A stretch of 64,000 nt of DNA from Pseudomonas sp. dw_358 (GTDB taxonomy: Bacteria; Pseudomonadota; Gammaproteobacteria; Pseudomonadales; Pseudomonadaceae), in NCBI RefSeq assembly GCF_018449655.1, contig NZ_JAAVUX010000007.1, forward strand, positions 182,846-246,845, written 5' to 3'. Below, in pieces: positions 36,384 to 44,604 of the stretch. Each line of letters begins with the position of its first letter. Position 1 is the stretch's first letter. The translations under genes and the position numbers were made by a program. The notes beneath the pieces are model-generated. The model did not search any database, had not been told where the DNA came from, and was given only the letters and a program-made list of their open reading frames with translations.

Positions 36384-37469
36384 ATGAAGACTGCAACCCC
36401 CGCTCTGCCTCGCAATCTGACGCTCGCCGCCAACGCCTTGGTCAGCCAGCGCTTGCCCAGCGCCCTCGCGCTCAAGCAACAACTGCCCCTTTCCTGCGCT
36501 CTGGGCACCCAGGTCAATACCCACCGTCAGGCGGTTCGCGCCATTCTCGATGGCCACGACCCACGACTGCTAGTGATCGTCGGGCCCTGCTCGCTGCACG
36601 ATGCAAAGTCCGCGCTCGAATACGCCGCCCGCCTCGCCCGCCTGGCCCAGGAAGTCAGCGGCGAGATGCTGCTGGTAATGCGCGCCTACGTCGAGAAGCC
36701 GCGCACCACAGTCGGATGGAAAGGCCTGGCCTACGATCCCCGCCTGGATGGCAGCGACGACATGGTCGGCGGCCTGACCCTGTGCCGCGAGCTGATGCTG
36801 GCGATGCTCGGCCTGGGCCTGCCCATTGCAAGCGAACTGCTGCAACCCATGGCAGCCGGCTACTTCGATGACCTGCTGAGCTGGGTCGCCATTGGCGCGC
36901 GCACCACTGAATCGCAGATCCATCGCGAGATGGCCAGCGGCCTGGGCATGCCCGTGGGGTTCAAGAACGGCACCGACGGTGGCGTCGGCGTCGCCTGTGA
37001 TGCCATGCGCAGCGCAGCCCACGGCCACCGTCACTTCGGCATCGACCCGCAGGGGCACCCGGCGATCATCGAGACCGCCGGCAACCCGGACACCCATTTG
37101 GTGCTGCGCGGCGGCCACCATGGCCCGAACCACGATCGCCAGAGTATCGCCAAGGTGCACCATGCCCTGGGTCGCGCGGCCATCCCGGCGCGGATCATGG
37201 TCGATTGCAGCCACGCCAATAGCGGCAAGGACCCCAGCCGTCAGCCACACGTGTTCGAGGATGTGTTGAACCAGCGCCTGGAAGGTGATCGTTCGCTGAT
37301 CGGCATGATGATCGAAGGCCACTTGTTCGACGGCTGCCAGGCACCAGGCCCGAACCTGCGCTACGGCGTGTCGGTGACCGACGGCTGCCTGGGCTGGGAC
37401 AGCACCGAACAGCTGTTGCGCGAGGCCGCGCGGCGGATGCAGCGCAACCCGTCGGCCCGCGCCATCTAA
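36384..37469 (+). CDS. 3-deoxy-7-phosphoheptulonate (DAHP) synthase, AroF/G/H type
   Basis: 361 residues, class I-alpha. It condenses phosphoenolpyruvate and erythrose-4-phosphate, the first step to Phe, Tyr and Trp. Motifs: LLVIVGPCSLHD, RAYVEKPRTTVGWKG, GARTTESQIHREMASG, FKNGTDG, metal-ligand segments GGHHGPNHD and MVDCSHANSGKD, EGHLFDG and the C-terminal SVTDGCLGWDST. The ATG at 36384 has AGGAAA upstream; a GTG at 36285 is open but unlikely. The leader codons suggest it answers to Tyr/Phe/Trp supply; which amino acid inhibits the enzyme is not shown. Confidence 0.95.
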   Translation: MKTATPALPRNLTLAANALVSQRLPSALALKQQLPLSCALGTQVNTHRQAVRAILDGHDPRLLVIVGPCSLHDAKSALEYAARLARLAQEVSGEMLLVMRAYVEKPRTTVGWKGLAYDPRLDGSDDMVGGLTLCRELMLAMLGLGLPIASELLQPMAAGYFDDLLSWVAIGARTTESQIHREMASGLGMPVGFKNGTDGGVGVACDAMRSAAHGHRHFGIDPQGHPAIIETAGNPDTHLVLRGGHHGPNHDRQSIAKVHHALGRAAIPARIMVDCSHANSGKDPSRQPHVFEDVLNQRLEGDRSLIGMMIEGHLFDGCQAPGPNLRYGVSVTDGCLGWDSTEQLLREAARRMQRNPSARAI

Positions 37470-37481
37470 GGCGTATCGCTA

Positions 37482-37512
37482 GCAGGCGTGCGCCAGCCCG
37501 GCGCACGCCTGC
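37482..37512. terminator. Bidirectional terminator between DAHP synthase and gntR
   Basis: A perfect 13-bp stem, GCAGGCGTGCGCC with GGCGCACGCCTGC, around AGCCC, lying between convergent genes. No T-run. Confidence 0.75.
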
Positions 37513-37534
37513 AAGCGTGGAAGATCGGCGCCCC

Positions 37535-38545
37535 TCAGCTTTCCCGCACCACCAGTTCGAACCCCAGGTCGCGGGACTGCACGCCGCTGGTCTTGCCATC
37601 CAGGCGCTCGAGCAACATCTGCGCTGCCGCTCGACCGATCGCCGCGCGCGGGGTGCGGATCGAGGTCAGGCGCGGCACCGTATGGGCCGAGGCCGGCAGA
37701 TCGTTGAAGCCGACCATGGCCACCTGCTCCGGCACCTTGAGCCCCTGGCGCTGCGCTTCATAGATAGCGCCGTGCCCCAAGTCGTCGTTGCAGAAAAAGA
37801 TCCCGTCCACGTCCGGGTGCGCGTGCATCAACGCCCGGAACAAATCGCTGCCCAGGCCGATGGACGATGGCTGCGGCGTCATGATTTCCAGATCGGGGTC
37901 GTACACACCGGCCTCGCGCAGCGCGCGACGAAAGCCCTCGGCACGCTGCATCACCCGTGGGTCCATCTGCGCGGCGACATAGGCCAGGCGCCGACGCCCC
38001 CGCCCCAACAGGTTGTGGGCCGCCACCACACCGGCGTGCTCCTGGGAAAAGCCCACACAAGGCCCGGTATCCGCCAGCTCCATCATGTGCACACAAGGCA
38101 CCTGGCTGGCCGCCAGCAGGCGCCGCGACGCGTCGGTGCGGTCAAACCCGGTCAGCAGGATGCCCCGGGGTTGGTAGGCCAGGTAGTTGCGGATCAGTTT
38201 TTCTTCTTCGTCGACGTCATAGTGGAAGTTGCCGATCAGCACTTCCAGACCGCGCGGATGCATGACCGCATGGATGGCTTCAAGGGTGTCGATGAACAGT
38301 TGGTTGGACAGGGAGGGGATCAACACCACGATCGACTGGCTCTGCGCCGACGCCAGCGCTCGGGCCGCCGGATTGGCCACATAGCCCAACTGGTTGGCAG
38401 CCTCGACGACCTTGCGCACCAGCTCCGGCGCGACCGTGCTGACCCCGCGCAAGGCACGCGAGGCAGTGATCGGGGAGACCCCGGAAAGGCGGGCGACTTC
38501 GGAAAGCGTAGGTCGGCCGGTGGTGCGTGTACCGATTCGATTCAT
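37535..38545 (-). CDS. gntR: LacI-family gluconate repressor GntR
   Basis: 336 residues: a LacI-type helix-turn-helix (RPTLSEVARLSGVSPITASRA) with hinge (NPAARALAS) and a sugar-binding core domain (IVVLIPSLSNQLFIDTLEA, DGIFFCNDDLGHGA, VAMVGFNDL). The gene is divergent from gntK and the candidate operator lies between them and again before gntT. In Pseudomonas GntR represses the gluconate genes until gluconate or 6-phosphogluconate is present. Confidence 0.93.
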   Translation of the reverse strand: MNRIGTRTTGRPTLSEVARLSGVSPITASRALRGVSTVAPELVRKVVEAANQLGYVANPAARALASAQSQSIVVLIPSLSNQLFIDTLEAIHAVMHPRGLEVLIGNFHYDVDEEEKLIRNYLAYQPRGILLTGFDRTDASRRLLAASQVPCVHMMELADTGPCVGFSQEHAGVVAAHNLLGRGRRRLAYVAAQMDPRVMQRAEGFRRALREAGVYDPDLEIMTPQPSSIGLGSDLFRALMHAHPDVDGIFFCNDDLGHGAIYEAQRQGLKVPEQVAMVGFNDLPASAHTVPRLTSIRTPRAAIGRAAAQMLLERLDGKTSGVQSRDLGFELVVRES

Positions 38546-38587
38546 GGTTATTGTTGTTCTGCTTGCAAGGGGGGAAACCGGGTATTA

Positions 38588-38602
38588 AGGTAGCGCTGTC
38601 TC
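38588..38602. promoter_or_regulatory. Candidate GntR operator 1 (gntR-gntK)
   Basis: AGGTAGCGCTGTCTC, whose exact reverse complement recurs at 39298-39312 before gntT. The central AGCGCT is itself palindromic, as LacI-family sites usually are. Confidence 0.6.
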
Positions 38603-38756
38603 GGAAACAGGGCAACGGGGAATTTCTCTGATTTGTTGCACATCCGGCTACGGACACCGCACTAAATCGTGCGGACAAGATCAATAAGAGCAGGTCGCAC
38701 CGATGTAGGCAGCCCAGAAGGCTGTTTCATGCGTTGTCAGCTTGCAGGAGATAGCG

Positions 38757-39287
38757 ATGGTTTCCCCCCTTACTGCCCTGGTTGTCATGGGTGTTTCCGG
38801 CTGCGGCAAAAGCAGCGTCGGTGCCGCCATCGTCAAACACAGCGGTGGCCGCCTGATCGAAGGCGACGTCTTCCACCCAGAAGCCAACATCAAGAAGATG
38901 AGTGCTGGCATCCCCCTCAACGATGATGACCGCGCCGGCTGGCTGACCCGCCTGGGCGAGGAACTCAACGACTGCCTGAATGACGGCGAGCGTGCAGTCC
39001 TGACCTGCTCGGCTCTCAAGCGCGCCTACCGCGACAAGCTGCGCGCAGCAGTGCCGGACCTGGGTTTCGTCTTTCTCGAACTGTCCCGTGAAGAAGCGGC
39101 GGAGCGTGTGTCCCACCGTCCCGGCCATTTCATGCCGGCGAGTCTGATCGACAGTCAGTTCGCCACGCTGCAGTCACCCACCGGCGAAGACCGCACGCTG
39201 ACCGTGGACGCGACCGATACGATCGACGACCTGGCCCTCCAGGTTGATCGCTGGCTGGTCGAGCACGGCGCGCCGACCCGGGTCTGA
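38757..39287 (+). CDS. gntK: Gluconokinase
   Basis: 176 residues. The P-loop GVSGCGKSSVG and the family segments EGDVFHPEANIKKMSAGIPL, DRAGWL and LTCSALKRAYRD identify thermoresistant-type gluconate kinase, which makes 6-phosphogluconate and feeds the Entner-Doudoroff pathway. The start at 38757 has AGGAG 6 bases upstream; a TTG at 38742 is possible. Divergent from gntR and followed by gntT after 66 bases. Confidence 0.95.
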   Translation: MVSPLTALVVMGVSGCGKSSVGAAIVKHSGGRLIEGDVFHPEANIKKMSAGIPLNDDDRAGWLTRLGEELNDCLNDGERAVLTCSALKRAYRDKLRAAVPDLGFVFLELSREEAAERVSHRPGHFMPASLIDSQFATLQSPTGEDRTLTVDATDTIDDLALQVDRWLVEHGAPTRV

Positions 39288-39297
39288 CGCGCCCTCA

Positions 39298-39312
39298 GAG
39301 ACAGCGCTACCT
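39298..39312. promoter_or_regulatory. Candidate GntR operator 2 (upstream of gntT)
   Basis: GAGACAGCGCTACCT, the exact reverse complement of the 38588 site, 42 bases before the gntT ATG. It implies gntT has its own regulated promoter. Confidence 0.6.
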
Positions 39313-39353
39313 GCGCATAAAACAACAACGACAACACCAAGGGGCAACCACAC

Positions 39354-40706
39354 ATGCTGGGATTATCCAACGACACCTTCCTGCTCTGCGATGCACTGGT
39401 CACCATCATCGGCCTGATCCTGCTCATCACCCGATTCAAGGTCCACCCCTTTGTGGCATTGACCCTGGCCGCGGGTTTTCTCGGGCTGACCTCGGGCATG
39501 CCGGTGGCCAAGGTCATGAAGTCCTTCCAGGACGGCTTCGGGGGTGTGCTAGGCTTCGTCGGTATCGTTCTGGCCCTGGGCACCATGCTCGGCAAGCTGA
39601 TGGCCGACTCCGGCGGAGCTGACCAGATCGCGCAGACGCTGATTCGCAAGTTCGGCGTGAAGAACGTGCATTGGGCGATGATGTTTTCCGCCTTTCTGGT
39701 GGGCATCCCGCTGTTCTTCGAGATCGGTTTCGTGCTGCTGATCCCGCTGGTGTTTATCGTAGCCCGGCGTTCCGGCGTATCGCTGGTCAAGGTCGGCATC
39801 CCGTTGCTCGCCGGCCTTTCGGTGGTCCACGGCCTGGTACCGCCGCACCCAGGCCCGCTGCTGGCCATCGGCGTGTTCAAGGCGGACATCGGCAAGACCA
39901 TTTTCTACGGCCTGATCGTGGCGTTGCCAACGGCCATCATCGCCGGTCCGATCTTCGGTAACTGGATTTCCAAGCGCATCCCCGGCAATCCGTCCACCGA
40001 GCTGATGGATCAGATTGCCAAGGAAAGCAACCACGAAAACCTGCCCAGCTTTGCCATTACCCTGATCACCGTGCTGCTGCCGGTGTTCCTGATGCTGCTC
40101 AAGACCGGGGCCGACGTGGTGCTGCCCGCCGACCATATCTTCCGCCAATGGATGGACTTGATCGGCCACCCGATCACTGCCCTGCTGGCTGCCTTGCTGC
40201 TGGCCTTCTACACCTTCGGTGCGGCACGTGGCTTCGACCGGCAGAAGATCATGAAGCTGCTGGACTCCAGCCTCGCCCCCACCGCCGCCATCATCCTGAT
40301 TGTCGGCGCCGGCGGCGGCTTCAAGCAGATGCTGGTGGACACCGGCGTCGGCAACGTCATCGGGCACATGGCGGTACAAGCCCAGATCAACCCGATCCTG
40401 CTGGCGTGGCTGGTGGCGGCGGTGATTCGTGTCGCCACCGGTTCTGCCACCGTGGCCACCATCACCGGTGCCGGCATCGTTGCGCCGGTGGTCGAGCTGA
40501 TCCCCGGAGTGAATCGTGAGCTGCTGGTGCTGGCCACGGGTGCAGGCTCGGTGATTCTGTCCCACGTCAACGATGCCGGCTTCTGGCTGGTCAAGCAGTA
40601 CTTCAACATGACCGTGGCTGAAACCCTGAAAACCTGGACAGCGATGGAAACCATCCTGTCGGTGGTGGGCATCATCCTGATCATGCTGCTGTCGCTGGTG
40701 GTCTGA
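39354..40706 (+). CDS. gntT: Gluconate:H+ symporter (GntP family)
   Basis: 450 residues with about 12-14 membrane segments, an inner-membrane permease of the GntP family. Landmarks: the long hydrophobic N-terminus (ALVTIIGLILLI), GKLMADSGGADQIAQTLI, VHGLVPPHPGPLLAIG and VIRVATGSATVATITGAGIVAPV near the C-terminus, all typical of gluconate permeases. Preceded by a GntR-type operator; the operon fits uptake and phosphorylation of gluconate. Confidence 0.94.
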   Translation: MLGLSNDTFLLCDALVTIIGLILLITRFKVHPFVALTLAAGFLGLTSGMPVAKVMKSFQDGFGGVLGFVGIVLALGTMLGKLMADSGGADQIAQTLIRKFGVKNVHWAMMFSAFLVGIPLFFEIGFVLLIPLVFIVARRSGVSLVKVGIPLLAGLSVVHGLVPPHPGPLLAIGVFKADIGKTIFYGLIVALPTAIIAGPIFGNWISKRIPGNPSTELMDQIAKESNHENLPSFAITLITVLLPVFLMLLKTGADVVLPADHIFRQWMDLIGHPITALLAALLLAFYTFGAARGFDRQKIMKLLDSSLAPTAAIILIVGAGGGFKQMLVDTGVGNVIGHMAVQAQINPILLAWLVAAVIRVATGSATVATITGAGIVAPVVELIPGVNRELLVLATGAGSVILSHVNDAGFWLVKQYFNMTVAETLKTWTAMETILSVVGIILIMLLSLVV

Positions 40707-40718
40707 CGCCCGGGCCCT

Positions 40719-40744
40719 GCGACCCGGGCCTCGGCCCGGGTCGC
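40719..40744. terminator. Bidirectional terminator between gntT and ilvA
   Basis: A perfect 11-bp stem, GCGACCCGGGC with GCCCGGGTCGC around CTCG, lying between two convergent genes; no T-run on either side. Confidence 0.75.
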
Positions 40745-40749
40745 ACGCT

Positions 40750-42291
40750 TCACCCCATGAACAATCGATACGCCGGGTTGTTCGTCTCGTCCCAGTAGCG
40801 ATACCCCAACCCCTGCACCACCGACAGGAACGCCCCGCGCTCCGGCTCCGGCACCTCGAATCCGGCCAACACGCGGGCCTGATCCGCCCCATGGTTGCGG
40901 TAATGGAACATGCTGATGTTCCAGCGCTGGCCCAATGCCTCGAGAAACTTCAACAACGCCCCCGGTCGCTCGGCAAACTCGAAGCGCAGCACCTGTTCAT
41001 GGCCAATCTGCGGAGCATGGCCGCCCACGGTATGGCGCACGTGCAACTTGGCCAGTTCGTTGTCGGTCAGGTCCAGTACCTCGAAACCCTGGCCTTGCAG
41101 GCTTTCGAGCAAGGCCTGGCGAGGATCGTTGAGCGGATGGGTCTGCACCCCGACAAACAGGTTGGCGGCGCTGCCTTGGTGATAACGGTAATTGAACTCG
41201 GTGACCTGCCGTGACCCCAGCGCCTGGCAGAAGCGCTGGAAGCTGCCGGGCTGCTCCGGCACGGTCACCGCGATGATTGCCTCGCGCTGCTCGCCCAACT
41301 CCGCACGCTCGGCGATGTGGCGCAAGCGGTCGAAATTGACATTGGCCCCCGAGTCGATGGCCACCAGGGTTTCGCCGCGCACGCCGGTCTGAGCCACGTA
41401 CTTCTTGATCCCGGCCACCGCCAGGGCACCCGACGGCTCGGTGATGGAGCGGGTATCGTCGTAAATGTCCTTGATCGCGGCGCACAGTTCGTCACTGCTG
41501 ACCGTGATCACACCGTCCACGTGGTCGCGACAGATCTCGAAACAATGGGCGCCCACCTGGGCCACTGCCACGCCATCGGCAAAGGTGCCGACCTGAGGCA
41601 GCACCACCCGTTTACCGGCCAGCAGTGCCGCCTGTAAACAATTTGAATCGTGGGGCTCGACACCGATGACCCGCACCTCGGGGCGCAGGTACTTGACGTA
41701 GGCCGCGATGCCGGCAATCAGACCACCACCGCCTACCGGTACGAAGATCGCGTCCAGCGCGCCCGGCTGCTGACGCAGGATCTCCATGGCCACCGTACCC
41801 TGCCCGGCAATGACATCCGGGTCGTCGAAGGGCGCGACAAAGGTGTAGCCCTCGGTGGCCAGATGCAGGGCATGGGCCAATGCATCAGGGAAGGCATCAC
41901 CGTGCAGCACCACCAGGCCACCGCGTGAACGCACGCCTTCGATCTTCAGGGTGGGGGTGGTCACCGGCATCACGATAATGGCGGCGATGCCCAGCTTCGC
42001 CGCCGCCAGCGCGACGCCCTGAGCATGATTGCCGGCCGAGGCCGTCACCACCCCTTGCGCCCGCTGCTCGGCGCTCAACTGCGCCAGACGGTTGTAGGCG
42101 CCACGGATCTTGAAGGAGTAAATGGGCTGCAGGTCTTCACGCTTGAGCAACACGTGATTGCCCAGGCGCTCGGACAGACTGCGGGCGACCTGCAGCGGCG
42201 TCTCAATGGCAACGTCATAGACGGGCGCCGCAAGGGTCTTGCGCACATAAGTGGCGAGCAGGTCGGTGGTGGCGGCATCCAGCGTGGGCAT
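40750..42291 (-). CDS. ilvA: Threonine ammonia-lyase, biosynthetic
   Basis: 513 residues. A PLP-dependent enzyme making 2-oxobutanoate for isoleucine. The PLP lysine is in YSFKIRGAYNR, the phosphate-binding loop is VGGGGLIAGI-type, and SAGNHAQGVALAAAKLG is conserved. Two C-terminal ACT-like regulatory domains (around residues 325-510, FVGVQTHPLNDPRQALLES and the second at FAERPGALLKFLEALG) give isoleucine feedback control. It is preceded by an Ile-rich leader and terminator. Confidence 0.96.
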   Translation of the reverse strand: MPTLDAATTDLLATYVRKTLAAPVYDVAIETPLQVARSLSERLGNHVLLKREDLQPIYSFKIRGAYNRLAQLSAEQRAQGVVTASAGNHAQGVALAAAKLGIAAIIVMPVTTPTLKIEGVRSRGGLVVLHGDAFPDALAHALHLATEGYTFVAPFDDPDVIAGQGTVAMEILRQQPGALDAIFVPVGGGGLIAGIAAYVKYLRPEVRVIGVEPHDSNCLQAALLAGKRVVLPQVGTFADGVAVAQVGAHCFEICRDHVDGVITVSSDELCAAIKDIYDDTRSITEPSGALAVAGIKKYVAQTGVRGETLVAIDSGANVNFDRLRHIAERAELGEQREAIIAVTVPEQPGSFQRFCQALGSRQVTEFNYRYHQGSAANLFVGVQTHPLNDPRQALLESLQGQGFEVLDLTDNELAKLHVRHTVGGHAPQIGHEQVLRFEFAERPGALLKFLEALGQRWNISMFHYRNHGADQARVLAGFEVPEPERGAFLSVVQGLGYRYWDETNNPAYRLFMG

Positions 42292-42330
42292 AGCGAGTCT
42301 CCGGTGGCGCTTGTGCCCAGGAGACAGAGA

Positions 42331-42356
42331 AGAAAAACCCGCCTCTTGGGCGGGTT
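42331..42356 (-). terminator. ilvA attenuator terminator
   Basis: On the minus strand AACCCGCC-CAAGA-GGCGGGTT, an 8-bp stem with a 5-base loop, followed by TTTCTTC. It lies 16 bases after the leader peptide stop and 40 bases before ilvA. Confidence 0.88.
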
Positions 42357-42371
42357 GGGTGCAGATGTCAG

Positions 42372-42437
42372 CTAGCCCGCCAGATAAGGAATGGCGGTAA
42401 TAATAATGCTGACGGTCATCTGCGCGGGGGTAGTCAT
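42372..42437 (-). CDS. Isoleucine-rich leader peptide of ilvA
   Basis: A 21-codon frame that reads MTTPAQMTVSIIITAIPYLAG. Four Ile (three consecutive), four Thr, one Val and one Leu sit among the 21 codons, a clear leader-peptide signature for a threonine deaminase gene. A terminator follows within 16 bases, and TTGACA-N17-TAGCTT lies upstream. I see no Shine-Dalgarno of note. Confidence 0.85.
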   Translation of the reverse strand: MTTPAQMTVSIIITAIPYLAG

Positions 42438-42443
42438 GGCGCC

Positions 42444-42472
42444 AAGCTAACGTGACGAGATAAACGTGTCAA
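42444..42472 (-). promoter_or_regulatory. Candidate ilvA promoter
   Basis: TTGACA (42472-42467) and TAGCTT (42449-42444), spaced 17 bases, just upstream of the leader ATG. The -35 box is a perfect sigma-70 match; transcription would start at about the leader ATG itself, so a near-leaderless leader mRNA is possible. Confidence 0.45.
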
Positions 42473-42577
42473 GACATTGCAGGAGTACCGTTCATCGGAC
42501 CATTCATCCATGTTGGGCACTCCTTGTCGCTGTCGATAGCCCTATGTAAGTAGAAACTCACAATGGAGTAATTCGAC

Positions 42578-42898
42578 ATGAAGACGACCCACTTGACTGC
42601 CTTGGCCCTGGCCACCCTGCTGAGCGCCGTGGCCCTGCCCGCGCTGGCGGACAACAGCACCGGCCCGACCAACCCGTCGACCTCGACCACCACCGGCACC
42701 AACGGCGCCTCGGGTGTGCTGCCCGATACGGTCGGGGTGCCGGACGGGACCAACGACATGAAGCGCAATGGCAATACCGATGGCTCGGTGGGCAACGCGC
42801 CAGCGGCGGCGCCCAAAGGCGATGTGACCGTGCCCAACAGCGGCGCCAACAACACGGATGATGACGAAGACGGCACCGGTTCCGAAGGCAGCAAGTGA
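42578..42898 (+). CDS. Secreted low-complexity acidic protein
   Basis: 106 residues. A Sec signal peptide (MKTTHLTALALATLLSAVALPALA) precedes a mature part made of Thr, Asn, Gly, Ser and Asp, ending in a very acidic DDDEDGTGSEGSK tail. Likely disordered and periplasmic or outer-surface. No function is assigned. It is followed 10 bases later by a small acidic gene on the same strand. Confidence 0.7.
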   Translation: MKTTHLTALALATLLSAVALPALADNSTGPTNPSTSTTTGTNGASGVLPDTVGVPDGTNDMKRNGNTDGSVGNAPAAAPKGDVTVPNSGANNTDDDEDGTGSEGSK

Positions 42899-42908
42899 GG
42901 AATGGATC

Positions 42909-43100
42909 ATGACTGAGCGCACCCCCGCACCGAACGACGATATCTCTCGCCAACCGTCCCCCGCAGACGCCGAGCGCAATGACCCGGCGATCGACCCCCA
43001 GGGCAATCGGTACACCCCGGACGACATACCGCCACCGACCGAGCAAGAACGCCTCAAGGACAAGCCTGTGGATGGCGACATTGATGTGGACGGCGGCTAG
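42909..43100 (+). CDS. Small acidic, disordered protein
   Basis: 63 residues, rich in Pro, Asp and Glu (DDIPPPTEQERLKDKPVDGD ...), with no signal peptide or hydrophobic stretch. AGGAATGGATC precedes the ATG at 42909. Co-transcription with the preceding secreted protein is likely, and the pair ends at a hairpin 54 bases later. Function unknown. Confidence 0.65.
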   Translation: MTERTPAPNDDISRQPSPADAERNDPAIDPQGNRYTPDDIPPPTEQERLKDKPVDGDIDVDGG

Positions 43101-43153
43101 CCTGTCGCGCTGACAGGGTCATTTCCTTCAATACCCGCCAGCCCTGCGCCTCT

Positions 43154-43188
43154 ACCTTCAGTGCTCATTTCAGGCACTGAAGGTTTTT
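43154..43188 (+). terminator. Terminator that abuts and overlaps the RBS of the LysE gene
   Basis: An 11-bp stem (ACCTTCAGTGC with GCACTGAAGGT) and a 9-base loop, followed by TTTT that ends at the LysE ATG. The right arm contains GAAGG, the only Shine-Dalgarno-like sequence for the downstream gene. It ends the upstream pair and would also hide the ribosome binding site. Confidence 0.82.
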
Positions 43189-43776
43189 ATGAGCATCCTC
43201 CTTTCCATGGCTGGCTTTGCGCTGGCGTCCTCGATCAGCCCCGGCCCGGTCAACCTCGTTTCCTTGAGCTGCGCGGCCCGTCATGGCTGGCGCGCGGCGC
43301 TGCCCCATGTGATGGGCGCCACACTGGGCTTCACGCTGTTACTGGTGCTGATCGGTCTGGGGCTTCATGCCGTGCTGTTTCAATGGCCGTGGCTGACACG
43401 GATGATTCGGCTCGCCGGGGTGGTCTTTCTGCTGTATCTGGCGGTGCGCCTGGCCTGGGACAACGGTGAATTGAACGCTGCACAGAGCAAAGCCCGGCCT
43501 TCGGCGCTGGGCGGCGCGGTCATGCAGTGGCTCAACCCCAAGGCATGGCTGGCGTGCGTGGCCGGCATGGGCGCTTTTGTCGCCGACGGTGACCTGCTCA
43601 TGGTCTGGGTCTTTGCCGGTCTCTATCTGGTGATATGCGGGCTGTCACTGGCCAGTTGGGCCTGGGCTGGCGAGGCCTTGCGGCCCTGGCTGAAAAAGGC
43701 ATCGGCAATACGCGGGTTCAATCGCAGCATGGCCGCCATGCTGGCCATGTGCGCCCTGTATCTACTCTGCGCCTGA
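43189..43776 (+). CDS. LysE-family translocator (amino-acid exporter type)
   Basis: 195 residues with about six membrane segments. The N-terminal segment with SSISPGPVNLVSLSC and MGATLGFTLLLVLIGLG, then MQWLNPKAWLACVAGMG are the usual LysE/RhtB landmarks. It should export an amino acid or similar metabolite; substrate unknown. The ATG immediately follows the T-run of a terminator. An internal ATG at 43207 would give an alternative start with no better RBS. Its stop codon touches that of the convergent AraC gene. Confidence 0.88.
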   Translation: MSILLSMAGFALASSISPGPVNLVSLSCAARHGWRAALPHVMGATLGFTLLLVLIGLGLHAVLFQWPWLTRMIRLAGVVFLLYLAVRLAWDNGELNAAQSKARPSALGGAVMQWLNPKAWLACVAGMGAFVADGDLLMVWVFAGLYLVICGLSLASWAWAGEALRPWLKKASAIRGFNRSMAAMLAMCALYLLCA

Positions 43777-44577
43777 TCAGCCACGATATTGCCCTGGCGT
43801 GGCAGCGAGGGTCCGCTTGAACAGGCGCTGCAAATGGGCCTGATCAGCAAATCCGGCCTCGGCTGCCACATCGGCAATGGCTTCGCCACGCCGCAGGCCT
43901 TCACGCGCCCGCTGCAAGCGGCAGTCAATCAGATAACCATGGGGTGTCAGGCCGTAGCGGGTCTTGAAGGCGCGGATGAGGTAAGACGGCGACAGGCTCG
44001 CGTGCGCGGCGATGTCTTCGACACGCAGCGATTCGGCGCAGTGCCCGCGAATGAACTCGGCGGCCAGCGCCAGCTTGTGCGTGTCCTTGTCGGCGCAGCC
44101 GCTGACTGGACGCAGACGGGTGACCAGTCGCTGGAAAAAACTCAGTGCAGCGCTCTGCTGGGTGGCCGGGGTCGCGTCGGCATCGGTCAACGTGCCATAG
44201 AGCCGATCAAGCTCGGCGAACAGGTCCGGATCGGTGCTGTACTGCTCGGCGAAGGGTACGAAGCCGCCTTCAGGGCTCGTGCCCATCTGCCGTTGCACCG
44301 CAGCCAACCACATCGTATCGACGTAGAACATGCGATAGGCCCATGGCTGATCGCGCAACGGATTGCAGGCATGCACCACACCGGGATTCATCAACACCAC
44401 GCTGCCGGCCGAAATGTGCCGGGTGCCGTGGCCGTTGAGGTAGGTGCTCTGCCCCGCCATGATCGCGCCAATGGAAAAGGTCGCGTGTGAATGGCGCTGG
44501 TGGCTGAAGGTGCGGCCGTCCTCGACGTTGCGAATCTCGACATGGGGGACAGCCGGGTGACGCCAATAGTGGGACAT
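43777..44577 (-). CDS. AraC-family transcriptional regulator
   Basis: 266 residues. An N-terminal cupin-like ligand domain (HATFSIGAIMAGQSTYLNGHG, VVLMNPGVVHACNP) and two C-terminal helix-turn-helix motifs (RVEDIAAHASLSPSYLIRAFK and GEAIADVAAEAGFADQAHLQR). It is convergent with the LysE gene and could regulate it; regulators of this type beside LysE exporters are common. Alternatively it controls the AtoE operon. Not shown. Confidence 0.9.
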   Translation of the reverse strand: MSHYWRHPAVPHVEIRNVEDGRTFSHQRHSHATFSIGAIMAGQSTYLNGHGTRHISAGSVVLMNPGVVHACNPLRDQPWAYRMFYVDTMWLAAVQRQMGTSPEGGFVPFAEQYSTDPDLFAELDRLYGTLTDADATPATQQSAALSFFQRLVTRLRPVSGCADKDTHKLALAAEFIRGHCAESLRVEDIAAHASLSPSYLIRAFKTRYGLTPHGYLIDCRLQRAREGLRRGEAIADVAAEAGFADQAHLQRLFKRTLAATPGQYRG

Positions 44578-44604
44578 GCTGTGCGAAGGCTCCTGCCACT
44601 TGCT

